Source of the DNA: Euptelea pleiosperma
Lineage: Eukaryota; Streptophyta; Magnoliopsida; Ranunculales; Eupteleaceae
Length of the DNA stretch: 64,000 nt
Assembly: GCA_035048495.1 (NCBI GenBank)
Contig: CM068548.1
Location: 3,100,001-3,164,000 of the forward strand
Direction of reading: 5' to 3'
Part shown: positions 35,986 to 47,108 of the stretch, piece after piece
Layout of the letters: each line of letters begins with the position of its first letter
How positions within the stretch are numbered: the first letter of the stretch is position 1
Translations under genes and position numbers: made by a program
Notes under the pieces: generated by a model
Database searches by the model: none
What the model saw: the letters and a program-made list of their open reading frames with translations, nothing else
What the model was told of the DNA's origin: nothing

Positions 35986-38500
35986 AGTGCATCTTTCGAT
36001 TAATACATATGGGGATGGGCATCATTTTCTAGGAAACATGGATGTAAAGTGTTGCTTCTACTTAGCACTTCATTCGAGAGACGAACGATTATCAAAATCA
36101 TCACTAGCTCACCCTCTTTTCGGAACATGCTGCTTGCAAGGGAAAATAAAGCTTCCTTTGCTTTCTCCGTTGCCCCCCAATGCTACAAGGATTATATGAT
36201 GGCACCAATCAGCAAGCAAAGTATTTTAAAAAATACATTCGAGAGTATAATGCATCTAATGCGTTTACAAGTCTTGGTGCCACAATTGATCCAAGGGTAC
36301 TAACTGGATGAGGTCCTATATCATTCACCATCCATGGAGAGTTGTGACATCAAATTGGAGCTTTGATACCAGATCCAAGGCAAACAGTAGTATATGCACA
36401 ACTTTACATTTATGATCCGGGTGCAGCGTTAGATATTCGCCATCAACGTAATCCACATTTGGATAAGGAAGTTTTAAAAATTATTCAAGAAACTATACTG
36501 CATTATAACCCATTCTCCCAAATATATCACCATGTCTACGAGGTGTTGAATAAAGCAATTGAAGAAGGTCACAACTTCAATGTGCCAGCTTACTTACATT
36601 ACAGTTCTGCAAAGAATCGACGTTGCTACAATCTTCCAACAATGGATAAGATTGCAGTTATATTACCAGGAGATGGGAGTGAGGTAAGCAGTATGCGAGA
36701 TATTGTTATACATTTAAGAGGAGGGCAAGAATTGATGTAGATAAGTGAGTGCCACCCAACTTACCTACCTTTGCACTATATTCAAATGTTTCCTCATGGA
36801 GAACTTGGATGGGCACCTGATCTTAAGCATTGGGATCTTGTCAATAACATTAGTATGACTCAATGGTTAACTCAAATGGAATTCTATGCGTATTGTCTTT
36901 TTCAACGCCCCACAGAATATTCACCCATTCTGTGTGGAGGTAAATTGTTTCAAGAGTTTTTGGTAGATGCTTGGGCTGTAACTGAGCAAAATCGCTTGCG
37001 TTACTTCAGAAACAACCAAGACGATCTTCGCGCAGAATTATATCAAGGTTTGACAGATATTGAATCAGAATGTCTGAATCCTAACGAAGTTGGTCAACGA
37101 GTTATATTACCATCATCGTTCACTAGTGGCCCAAGATAAATGTTTGAAATATTCTAAGATTCAATGGCCATCACGCGCTACAACAAGCACCCGAATATAT
37201 TTTTTACATTGACAGCAAATCCTAATTGGATAGAAATTCAAAATGCACTTTTGCTGTGTCGAAATGCCACAGATCACCCTGATTTGGTTTCTTGAGTCTT
37301 TGAGTTAAAGCGTAAAGCTTTATTAAAGGTAATAAAGGACAAACATATTTTTGGTAAAATTGTCGCACACATTTTTACCATTGAATTCCAAAAACGTAGG
37401 CTTCCACATATGCATGCGCTTTTCTTTCTGCGCCACGAAGACAAAATTCGTGGGCCAGCTCAAGTTGATCAGGTAGTATGCGCAGAATTTCTAGACCCAA
37501 ACATTAATCCTGCTCTTTTCCAAACTTTGAAAAAGTGTATGGTTCATGGGCCATGTGGTCTTAGGAACATGAATGCACCATGTATGGAAAATGGCAAGTG
37601 CATAAAAAGATACCCTTGGGCCTTTACAGATGCAACAACTATGGATCAAGATGGTTATCCTATTTATCGTCGTCGCAATACAGGCAAAGTGTATATTGTC
37701 AAGGGACAACAAGTTGATAATATAGACATCGTACCGTATAATGCATATCTATCAGAGATGTTCGACTGTCATATTAATGTGGAAGTTTGTGCAGGACTTC
37801 AATGCGTTAAATATATTCACAAGTACATTTATAAGGGGCAAGACCGAATAACAGTAGTACTTGATGGAGAAGATGAAATTAAACAATATCTTGATTCAAG
37901 ATATATTGGACCACCAGAAGTAGCTTGGCGATTATTTGGACATCAATTACATGAAGAGAGTCCAACAGTTGTACCGCTTGGCATTGCGTTTGCCTGGGAT
38001 GCACCGTGTTGCTTTCAATGCTTCAGAATCAATGGATTGTATTCTTTCAAGAGCTGAGCAACAGATATCAACTTTAACTGCATTCTTTGCATACAATGCT
38101 TCTAATCAAGATGGGTGTTCATTTACATATCAAGAATTCCCCCAACATTTTGTTTGGAACAAGCAACGAAAAGTATGGACATCAAGGAAGTGAGGTTTTG
38201 CAATTGGTCAAATGTATTTTACAAGCCTAATTCTGGTGAGAGATTTTACATCCATTTACTTTTAACCATTGTTAAAGGTCCACATTCCTTTGAATGTGTA
38301 TGCACGGTAGGAAATATTTTACATGATACATTCAAAGCGGCATGTGTTGCACGTGGATTGCTAGAGGACGATCAAGAATGGATACAATGTCTACAAGAAG
38401 CTGCCATAATAAAAAGTGGATATCAGTTGGGAAGATTATTCAGTATTATTCTCTTGCAATGTTACCCTGTACGGCCACATGAATTATGGAGTGTAGTACC
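35986..38500 (+). pseudogene. Helitron Rep/helicase-like protein remnant
   Basis: The remnant starts with the Helitron_like_N region (CCLQGKIKLPLL near 36110 and GELxHQIGALIPDP near 36335-36370). It continues with a segment ending HLRGGQELM near 36738, then HYIQMFPHGE and the Rep nuclease domain. The HUH motif is FQKRRLPHMHALFF (about 37387-37428) and the two-tyrosine motif is VKYIHKYIYKG (about 37804-37836). These are the signature residues of Helitron rolling-circle nucleases, which nick and strand-transfer via tyrosine. Stops or frameshifts occur near 36302, 36738, 37138, 37160, 37295 and 38057. The PIF1-type helicase is missing because the sequence switches to Ty3 pol at about 38500. Confidence 0.88.
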
Positions 38501-38886
38501 TACTGAAGTCAAACCTCTTCAATCCGTGTTTTCTATGACACCTACTTCAACTCCATCTGCTCCAACATTGGAGCTCAAGCCACTTCCAACAGATCTTTCT
38601 TATACCTATCTTGGTCCTACGAAAACCTACCCTGTCATTATTGCTTCCGCTTTATCTCTGAGTGAACGTAAGCAACTTCTTGAGTTGCTCAACGAGCACA
38701 AATCTGCGATAGGTTGGACTATAGATGATATTCGAGGCATAGACCCCTCGGTGTGCCAACATCACATCTATCTCGAAGATGAATCCAAAACCTCTCGAGA
38801 ACACCAGAGGAGGTTGAACCCCATCTTGCAGGATGTAGTCTGGGACGAGGTACTTAAACTGTTAGATGCGGGTATCATTTACCCCA
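38497..38886 (+). pseudogene. Element C: Ty3 pol, pre-RT and RT start (left part)
   Basis: From TEVKPLQSV onward the sequence aligns with 58732-59118 of element B, through LELKPLPTDLSY, IGWTIDDIRGIDPS and LLDAGIIYP. These are the N-terminal hallmarks of Tat/Athila reverse transcriptase. It ends at the CACTA insertion (38887) and resumes at 47109. The left edge is fused in frame to Helitron coding sequence, giving one 270-codon frame (38115-38927). Confidence 0.85.
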
Positions 38887-38999
38887 CACTACAACAAATA
38901 ATGCCTATAATGGCATTAAATTCTTGACATTTAGATAAAAATGTCGTAAATATCTTTTTTGTTACGGCGTTTGCCTTCTAAACGTCGCTAATAAGTGGT

Positions 39000-41343
39000 T
39001 TTAACCCCGTACCCTCGTTAAAGACCATGGGATATGGGCTTAAAAAATATCCTCAACAGCGTTTCGTATTCTGAACACCAATAATCTTTTTTCTAAAATT
39101 CGCGACCCAAGTTCACTTTTCCCAAAACACCTTAACCCTACGCAGCCTTCAACTCCCATTTCGTTTTCATTTTTGGCCCTTTCTCCGTCTCCATGTTCTT
39201 CTCCTTCCTCCTCTTCCTCTTCGGCAGAAGCACCACACCACCGCTAGCCTTTGCCATCGTCGTCGTCGTTTCCACTTTCGTCGGCAATATTGAAGACCAT
39301 AGCATGATCGCAGTTGCCCCTTTTTCTTCGTCTTCAAGCTTTTGCGGATTGGTTTGTGGAATGCTTTTGTGGAATGGATTTCTCTCTATTTCTACCACTA
39401 ATGTCGTAGATCTCTTCCCATGGCCGTCTCTAGCATAAGACGAGTAAGGCTACCGCCTAAGGCCCCAAAATTTGAGAAGGCTCCTGATTTACTTCCATTT
39501 TTAGGGGTTTCTTCAGACCTACAACATTTGGACGAACTCTCTCTTCACGCAACCTGTAAGCAAAATAAAACTCTTGCAATTTCTAGCATTTCATGGCAAA
39601 ATCGATCTTCTTTTCTTTTCTTTGTTGTTATTTATAAAACAATTTCTCTATATTACGTACACACAACAGCAGTTTCTATATCTTTTGATGAGTAATACTT
39701 AGGATGAGATGTTTAGGCTTAGTAGGTTTGGGATTTTAGGTTTTTGGGCATCTGGGTTTAGGGTTTGAGAAGCACAACAGTTTCATTTTTTTCTTTTATT
39801 TTTTAGGTTTTAGGGTTTAGGCTTTGGGCATCTAGGTTTCGGGTTTTAGTTACAGCAGCAATGTTGCTGTAAATGGCTTTTTTGTGTGGCTTGGCTACAC
39901 TTTTCTTAGGTTTGGAGATTTGTTCATGGATGACTCATAATGGGAACGGGTTTAGCTGTTAATTTTGCTATTGTTAGAATGAAATGAGTGTAGTGAATTA
40001 GGGATTTGAACATGTTTGTAGCAATGTTGTTCTTTATTTTATTGAATTTAAGCTTCTATGGATAAACTCCTGATATTGTATTAGAAAAGTAACAATGACA
40101 ACATTAAAAGAGAAAACATAATTATTAGATGTATTGAGCCATCTATTTCATGGAAATGATCAATTGGTCCTCTGTAAGCAATATTGCCATCTGCTTCAAT
40201 GGTTCTTTCTTTCCTCAAATATTGCACACTGGGGATTGGTGTAAAAACTCCAAGAGATTGGTGTTGTTTTTTGAGATAAAAACAATGGAAGCAAGTACAG
40301 GTGCTGCTAACATCTAGTTAGTATCTGTGAAACTGAAGGTCCATTCAAGCTTGTTCGATCTCATGCAGTTTGTCATGTAAGTTATGACTGTTGAGGTTGC
40401 AAATAAGATCACCAAAAGGCAGTCAAGAGCCTGTTAAAACTATGGACCTTCACATCATCTACTTTCACATACACTATAGACCATCTCATCTCTTGATTCA
40501 TCTTTGTTAGATCTGAATTTGGTTGCTTTAGAGAACTAATGACGAAGCTCTGCCCTATTATCGGCGAGTTCAAAGTCAAGTGCTTGAATAATGTTTTTTA
40601 GATGGGAGGCTTTCTTAGATAGAGACAATTAGAGTTGTGCTTCCTTTCTTGGCCTTCTCGATTGCTTGTTTGGAGGCTCCCTCATCCTCTATTTTGTAGC
40701 ATTTTTCTTGCTTGAATAAATCTTATGCTTATCAACAAAGAAAAAAATGATGATGATGATGATCTTCGATCAATTTATAACATTTTATGGGACGTCTACA
40801 TGTTTATACTTGAGCTGTTAATGGTAATAATAGTGACCGGAGAAAAAAATGGCAATATAGTGGAATTTATATGTCAATTGATTGAGGCTGGAATATCCTT
40901 TATCACTTCAAAGGTTAGCATCTTGTTTTAACCATTTTGTTAGCATATTAGTCAATGATACAGTTTTATATCTCTGCATGATGGAATAACTAAGGTAAGG
41001 CCGGGCTCATTTGGATGCACCACAAAGTAGCACTATTATCAATTTGTACCAGCTGCATTTTGGGTACCTGTGCATTTGGATGGCACACATTTGAATTTTC
41101 CCCTTTCCAAGATGACCTCAAAACAATAGCAGCACCAAATTGGAAAAAAAAGTTATTTTTTTCTCCTCTCAACAACTTTTTAGGCCTATCTCATATTGTT
41201 TTATCTTGTCTTGTGCCTGTCCAAATGGGCCCTAACACCTTCATTGAAATGCAGGTTTTTGGCATTTGGAAACATTAGGAGAGTTGGGCAGTTTTTCTAG
41301 CCAAACAGAGGACCAGCTGCCCAAGTTGGAAGCAAATAATACT
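39000..41343. other. CACTA interior, left part, unassigned
   Basis: No identifiable gene. 39160-39420 is C/T-rich like a gene leader. A frame at 40725-40916 (after an acidic DDDDD run, ending ITSK before gttagc) looks exon-like but matches no family I recognise. Host fragments of other genes may be hidden here. Confidence 0.35.
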
Positions 41344-42077
41344 ATGACACGTCATGCACAAGTTGCTTGGAAAAGGCTTTCTCAATTGTGTTCTTACAGT
41401 GGGCCAACTTTTTCTCCAATAAGTAGGATTGCTTGTGCTGTGAGCCTGGCTTTGACCAGATCACACTTTTTAGCTCCTAGTGTTTTTGCCTTCATTATTG
41501 GAGAGGTAGCATGGACACAGAGGACTTGGGCAGATGCGGAACACTTCCCAACAAGGAATACTCTATACATGCATGCGCAAGATGGGCATGTTTATTTGAC
41601 CTCATTCATGTTTTCAATCTTAGAGGCATTCATCGGGCTACTTTGCGATTTCGGCACCCTGGTCAACAGGTCAAGCCCATTGTGGTTGCTGTAAAAGTTA
41701 GACATCCTGGTGTTGGTGAAGCAATTAGGAGGGATTTTGTGATTATTAATTTATTTGCCAAAATTTGAAAGTTCATCCCTACGTTGAAGTGGTTGAGACT
41801 TGATGAAAGTGTACAGCAGTTTGCTGTTTTCATGTTGTCTCAAGTTGATCTTGCAAGGGAAGCTGCTCACTTGAGCTGTTTTATTTATAACTTCCACAAA
41901 TGGAAGGATGTATCCTTCCCAAAGCCTCTATATCCTCTTGTGCATCCTGCTGTTTTGGTGGAAACTTATGAGCAAGGAGAAAGTGTTTCACACTATATCG
42001 ATGGGCTTGAAGGAAATGAACGAACTAAAAGGGCCCTTGCTGACATTGGGACTCATGCACTTCTAAAGATGCTTCTG
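41344..42077 (+). pseudogene. Captured fragment of an ABC1/UbiB-type kinase gene (ADCK2-like)
   Basis: Three colinear pieces read as an ABC1K protein: 41344 to ~41630 (ISRIACAVSLALTRSH, then IIGEVAWTQRTWA); ~41630-41765 in another frame (ATLRFRHPGQQ, VVAVKVRHPGVGEAIRRDF); and ~41770-42077 (LKWLRLDESVQQFA, ETYEQGESVSHY, ending at a ctg|gtac donor). ABC1 kinases are organellar atypical kinases linked to quinone and lipid metabolism. VAVKV holds the ATP-binding lysine. The stretch with the family's KxGQ region is missing at ~41630, where the frame also shifts, and TGA interrupts at 41766. Introns between the pieces are absent but the following donor is kept, so an internal deletion is more likely than a spliced copy. 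Not functional. Confidence 0.85.
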
Positions 42078-43440
42078 GTACAATTTTTTATATTTTACTC
42101 TGTTATTAAATGCAATTCCCTTTTCTATTTCTGGAAGCTAGCGATTACATGGTTTCTATATATGTGATGAAGGTAAAAAAGTCAATAGTACCGTGTTTCT
42201 ATCAGATATAGTGATTTTTATGCAATGGTTGATGTTAAGCTCTTTGGCTTAAATAAATGGATATCTGGACAATGATCACCATATGCTCCACCTTAGGGCC
42301 TATGATGATCTTTTGACAAGTAGTTGCAGAAATGAATGACATACAACTAGTGATATGCATACAAAAAACTGTTTTCACCTTATGCATGGCTGTAACAGGA
42401 TTTGCATTGTCATGGTTCTCTATTTACGTGAACATCTAAGTGTGTGTATGCATGAATGACAGCTGAAACAGATCTAACACTAATTAGCAACCTAGATATC
42501 TAGTCTACATCATGATAATTGGCATTGACAGCTCAATATGCTCTGTTTGAGCACCTTAATTTTAGATCTTTTAAAATCATAATGAACACATAGAGTCATT
42601 GCTGTATGTCAGCAGCCAATAAGATAGGAACATGAAGTCAACACTGGGAATTTAATTTTACTGGTTGATTGTTGAGTAAAAGTTTGAGTTGTAGGCATTT
42701 TGGTCATACTTGACATTTATGTTATACACTATTATAAATGAGAGCTATAAACAAAATACTAGCATGTTTTTGGTCATTTTTACCCTCTTCTATTAATGTT
42801 CTCTGTGTGAGACTGCTGAAAATTTTAATTTTTGTGGGTAACCAGCCCCCATCACATGCCTTCTCTAATCACTTGATCTTGGTTTTGTTTGCTATTTCCG
42901 CCCCCATCATATCTGGCTGCAAGTGCATATTCTACGTGTCAAGATATCTATGTGGACTTATGCAACAATGCCAACATACTTTCTAAATCTGAATTTTGAA
43001 TTCAGGCTTAGTCAATTAGTGTTTAGTTAGTAGTAAAGCTCCAATACCATCTGTCAATTAATGGTTTTATATGTCGGATCCTTTTTAAGAGTTCTCAGAG
43101 AAGTGAATTGCCAACTAGTGTTTTTTCATCTTTTTGAGGTTAGTTACAGTAGCTTAAAATTTTAACTTTTGAATTCTTTTTTTTATTCTTTCCCCTAATT
43201 CAGCAATGCTTGCTTTCATTGTGCACTATGGAACTTTGCTAGTTTCTAATTTTTCAGTTGCACATCTGTTAAGATGCCAAATTTTTTTATGTTTCACCCA
43301 TGTAGTCACTTAACCATCACAGATTATGCAACATCCCTTGTTAATTATGGTTGACGGTGGTGTTGTAGTGGATTAAGACCTTAATATTTTGCAATGTGGC
43401 TATGGGTTCAGTCACATAGGTCATCGTCATGTTGTTCATC
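42078..43440. other. CACTA interior, intron-like/unassigned
   Basis: The sequence begins as the intron after the ABC1K exon (donor at 42078). No further ABC1K exon was recognised before the AP2 fragment. T-rich, intron-like composition. Confidence 0.4.
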
Positions 43441-43449
43441 ATCATTGCA

Positions 43450-43582
43450 ACAATTGGAACTGAATGTGGGGCCATGGAAACAAAGAAGAGAGGGTCTAGA
43501 AAGTTGGGTCAGAAGCAACCAGTACATAGGAAGTCCATTGACACATTTAGGCAAGGACATCACAGTATAGAAGTTTTACAAG
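43450..43582 (+). pseudogene. Captured fragment of an AINTEGUMENTA-like AP2 transcription factor
   Basis: The frame reads KKRGSRKLGQKQPVHRKSID then TFRQ. With a one-base shift it continues RTSQYRSFTR and stops at a gt donor (43583). In ANT/AIL proteins the linker preceding the first AP2 domain and its start have the form HRKSIDTFGQRTS.YRGVTR, and an intron follows that point, so the exon edge also fits. AIL factors control organ growth and meristem maintenance. Only this part of one exon is seen; the frameshift and missing domains rule out function. Confidence 0.75.
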
Positions 43583-44190
43583 GTGAATTCAAACCTGTTT
43601 CTTCTCTCTTTCATTTTGTTTTCTTCTTTGGTTCATTTTTTCTAACTTTTATACAGGTTACATGCTCACTTCAGGCAGTAGATTTGCTATGCTAGGATGC
43701 TCAATTGCATATTAATATTAAAAAAGAAATAAATTCAAGGAAATGAGAGCAATGCAAAATCTTCCTCACTCATGCAGTCGTATTGAAAAGGTATTGTCTG
43801 ATGGTGACCGGGAAAAAAGCCCAATTAATCATTGTGTTTACAAGAATGTCTAGAGTATTCTTAAAAAATCACCCTCATTAAAAAATTGGACTAGTGTTTC
43901 ATGATTTAAAGATGGCATGTCATTTCTTTCCTGTGACTGCCTACCATTTTCAATAAAGATGAAAATGTATGAGGACATGAAAACACATAGCAACTACTAA
44001 ACTACGTGTGTACGTGTGCTTACGTGTGCTTAAGTGTATGAATGTATTTGGCTACTAAGAAATTGTATCCCTAACAGTTGGATTCAACTCATGGAAAAAG
44101 CACCATGAAGTGTGTGTGTGTTTGTTCTACAAATTGTTCGTTCTTCTTTAAATAATCCTTGACTACTTATCTTTCGATGTAATTCCACAG
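43583..44190. other. CACTA interior between AP2 and ATPase fragments
   Basis: Intron-like, T-rich sequence following the AP2 exon donor. No further exon was recognised, and the capture boundary between the two host genes is not visible. Confidence 0.4.
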
Positions 44191-44354
44191 ACGGCTTTCA
44201 CTTCTAAGAAAGAATATGGGAAGGACGACAGGGAGGCAAAGTGGGTAATTTCTCAAAGAACTCTATAAGGGTTGCTCCCTTCAGAGTCAGAGATACTTGA
44301 GAGGCGATCTTCTCTGATTACTGAACAAGTCAGGCAGCGTGCAGAAATAGCCAG
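44191..44354 (+). pseudogene. Captured C-terminal exon of a plasma-membrane H+-ATPase
   Basis: After a ccacag acceptor the frame reads TAFTSKKEYGKDDREAKWVI, SQRTL, a TAA stop, then GLLPSE and finally EQVRQRAEIAR before an ag|gtact donor. Plant P3A H+-ATPases have in the start of their regulatory C-terminus a conserved block of the form FT.KKDYGKE.REA.WA.AQRTLHGL, followed by EQA..RAEIARLRE. The His of RTLHGL region is replaced by a stop. Only one exon is present, so no pump could be made. Confidence 0.85.
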
Positions 44355-46572
44355 GTACTGGAGTCTTGCACCCATTTGGCTATCTTCATTTATCCCATTT
44401 CCTTCATCTAGAACATGTTTTTTGTTTTTCTCTGTTGTATTTTGGTGATGAACCTAGAGGAGCTTGTCGAAAACCTAGACATAATAGTTTTTTGCTTTTC
44501 ATGAGTCACTAGTTCTAGAACTCTAGATTATTCAGCTTTTCACCATCATACCAAAATCATATTGTCTTAACAAAACCATATTTGGTAGTCCAACTGAAGG
44601 AAATTCCTTAACTGGCATCAATTTGAAGAAAACATTAGTCTTTTACATGAATGCTCCATTTATTTATATTTTGTGGGGGATGAGAAGGTGCTCCAATGAA
44701 GTCTGTCTCCTACTGTGCTTGGCACCTGTTGTGTTTAATTTGTCTATGGAAGGCAATTAGCTGTTTGTATACTAGTGGGTGTAGAAATCTATTATATATT
44801 CAAATTAGTTATGAAAAGAGTGAAAGAGTAAATTACCCTTCAAAACTTAGAATCTGTATTATTATAAAGCCAAAACCATGGCAGCTATAGCCTACAGCTA
44901 GACAAAAAAATTGGTCACTTGGCCTTGTTCAGAAGAGTTACTGCCTCTCCCCAGCGTCTCTCCTTGGCTGCAGCGCTACAGCCCAAAGGAGATGTCAGCC
45001 ACCACAGTCCCTAGATCATTTGGTTTGAGTCTGGGTCCATGTGAAAGACATAAGAGAATAAAAGAGGGAGGGGGTCATCACGTGATGGATGGGTACAAGG
45101 GAAAATCAAAATACAAATTTGTTACCAAGGGAAAAAGGCACCTGGATTTAAGTTAGCTTTGGATTTTTCTCAGATGAATGACCCTCCTATTCCCCAAAAC
45201 AGGAGGATTATGCTAGTTTCTGAGAGTAGCAATGAAGAAAACAGCTAGGCAATAAAATCTCACTGAAATAGGTTGGAGAAAGGGATCTTAGGGAATCCTC
45301 CATATAATCAAAGAGATCTGACACTTGGCTTTAAATGTGCCTCGTGACTCATATTGTGGGTAGTCATGGCTTTGCTGACCATTGTCGGTCAGCCAAATTT
45401 ATTTATTTTTCTTTTGGGGGCTGCATTGGGTGCACAACGATAGCATAGAAGCGGTTATATTGTAAGTATCATAGTAACTCATAATCAACCGTTGGTTTAA
45501 AAAAGAATCTCTCATAAAAGTTGTCCTAATATCCAAACACAAAGGGTTAGAATAAGGAATATTATATTAATGCCACCTACTGCATCAACATCATTAAGTT
45601 TTACTATATACTGACGTTCCACTTGCTCCAATGTGCTCTTTTTAGGAGTTCATGGAGGACCACAGTATGAGCCACGTGGTACACTCTTAGAGATTGCTGA
45701 CAATATAGATGTTTGGCCCAACCCTAGGTGGACCTACAAACCAATAGTTAGCATGATTAGTAAGTTTGTAAATTTTTAACTAGTAAGTTTATAGTACATG
45801 TAAGCTTCACCTTGCAGCGTAGTCTATTGTGCACAGTGACTTACCATAGCATCCCCAAGAGTCTGCATCATGGTAAACCTTCTCTACTGCTACTAAACAA
45901 CTGTGAACATTTTTCATTCTGTGGCATCATTAAAGCAACACTTGTCTTCTACTCTTCACTCTTTGTACTTGTAATTCTTCTCTTAGGTGGCCTTATGTTT
46001 TCCTTGAGCTATTGACTCCATGGGCACCTCTATGGTAATTATTAGCTAGGTCCCTTTTGTCTTTCATTTTCTTTTACTTTTTTCTCTGAGACAAATCAAT
46101 TTACATCAATTATTTGAGGGTTTAAAGTTTAGGTCTATTTGGTATTTGACATAAATGATTATTTTTTCTAGTTTTAGCATTGTTGGGTTGCTTACATTAA
46201 TTAGCATTGTTACACTCTCACTTATATGAATTAATACTGACTTTCAGGTGGTTTAATCATCTTAATTCTGCCATAAACAAGGAGGGATGGAGTTAAGAAG
46301 AGGAGTTGGCTTTGATTCACACTCATCAAATTTACTGGAACAATTGAGTTAACAAAGTTCTTACTTGAAAAAGAGCCAAGGTGGAGATTTCTTTTTTTGA
46401 GGGGGGAGTTGAGAATAGGAGCCATTGGGTCCTCATATGTATTTAATGAAAAAACGGCTAGCATGGGGAATTACATGTTGTATTTAACACTTGAATCAAA
46501 TTGTATTTTAATTGTTTAAGTTTTTAGTTATTAAATATGTTTCTTTATTGTATGGAATGTGAATGTCGTATT
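44355..46572. other. CACTA interior, right part, unassigned
   Basis: No gene recognised. 45665-45775 is a diverged copy of the MITE-like unit seen at 32964-33450 (gtggtacactcttag, tgtttggccc, gtggacctacaaacc). Frames at 44911-45156 and 45812-46015 match no family I know. Confidence 0.4.
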
Positions 46573-47108
46573 TTAGATTATGTATGAATCTTCACAGGTA
46601 ATTATTATACTAATAAAGAGATTTATGACAGTAGTATTTAAAAAATTAAAAAGTAAAACAACAGCATTCATAGAACGCCATGGGTTTATAAAATTCAACA
46701 GGTGGCGTTCCAAAATGCCATGCTTTTGAACAAGCTGGCATTGTCTGAGGTAACAGCTCACAAGATGGCATTCAAATTTCACTTTATGGCGTTCACAAAC
46801 GACATGAGTTTATAAAATTCAATAGATGGCGTTCCATAAATGCCATGCTTTGAACAAGCTGGCATTATCTGAAAGGGAAATAGCTCAAAAGACGGCGTTC
46901 AAATTTTACTTTATGGCATTCACGAATGTTATACATTAATGGCGTTTATAGAACGCCATGAGTTAATGGCATTCATTGAACGCCACTATTTAACTCTAAA
47001 AAGCATGGCATTGCCTTTTACAACGCTTTCTATGGCATTTGATGAACACCATAAAATAGGTTTTATGGCATTTTTCGAACGCCATAGAAGGTCTATTTTG
47101 TTGTAGTG
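46573..47108. repeat. Right subterminal repeat region of the CACTA element
   Basis: About a dozen copies of atggcgttc / gaacgccat and atggcattc variants in both orientations, densest at 46640-47090. Such arrays are transposase-binding regions in characterised CACTA elements. The left end has a weaker equivalent at 38900-39000. Confidence 0.8.

Larger units (their letters stand above)
38887..47108. mobile_element. 8.2-kb CACTA element carrying host gene fragments
   Basis: The termini are CACTACAACAAATA at 38887 and its reverse complement (tattttgttgtagtg) ending at 47108. The 3-bp target duplication CCA (38884-38886, 47109-47111) is the length diagnostic of CACTA superfamily elements. The homologous site in element B (atttactccatctccgat, about 59111-59128) is unoccupied, confirming the boundaries. 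Subterminal repeats based on ggcgttc/gaacgcca fill 46573-47108. I see no TNPA/TNPD-type transposase coding. The interior holds fragments of at least three host genes, all on the + strand with exon-intron structure: ABC1 kinase, AP2 factor and H+-ATPase. It is a non-autonomous Pack-CACTA-type element. Confidence 0.93.
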
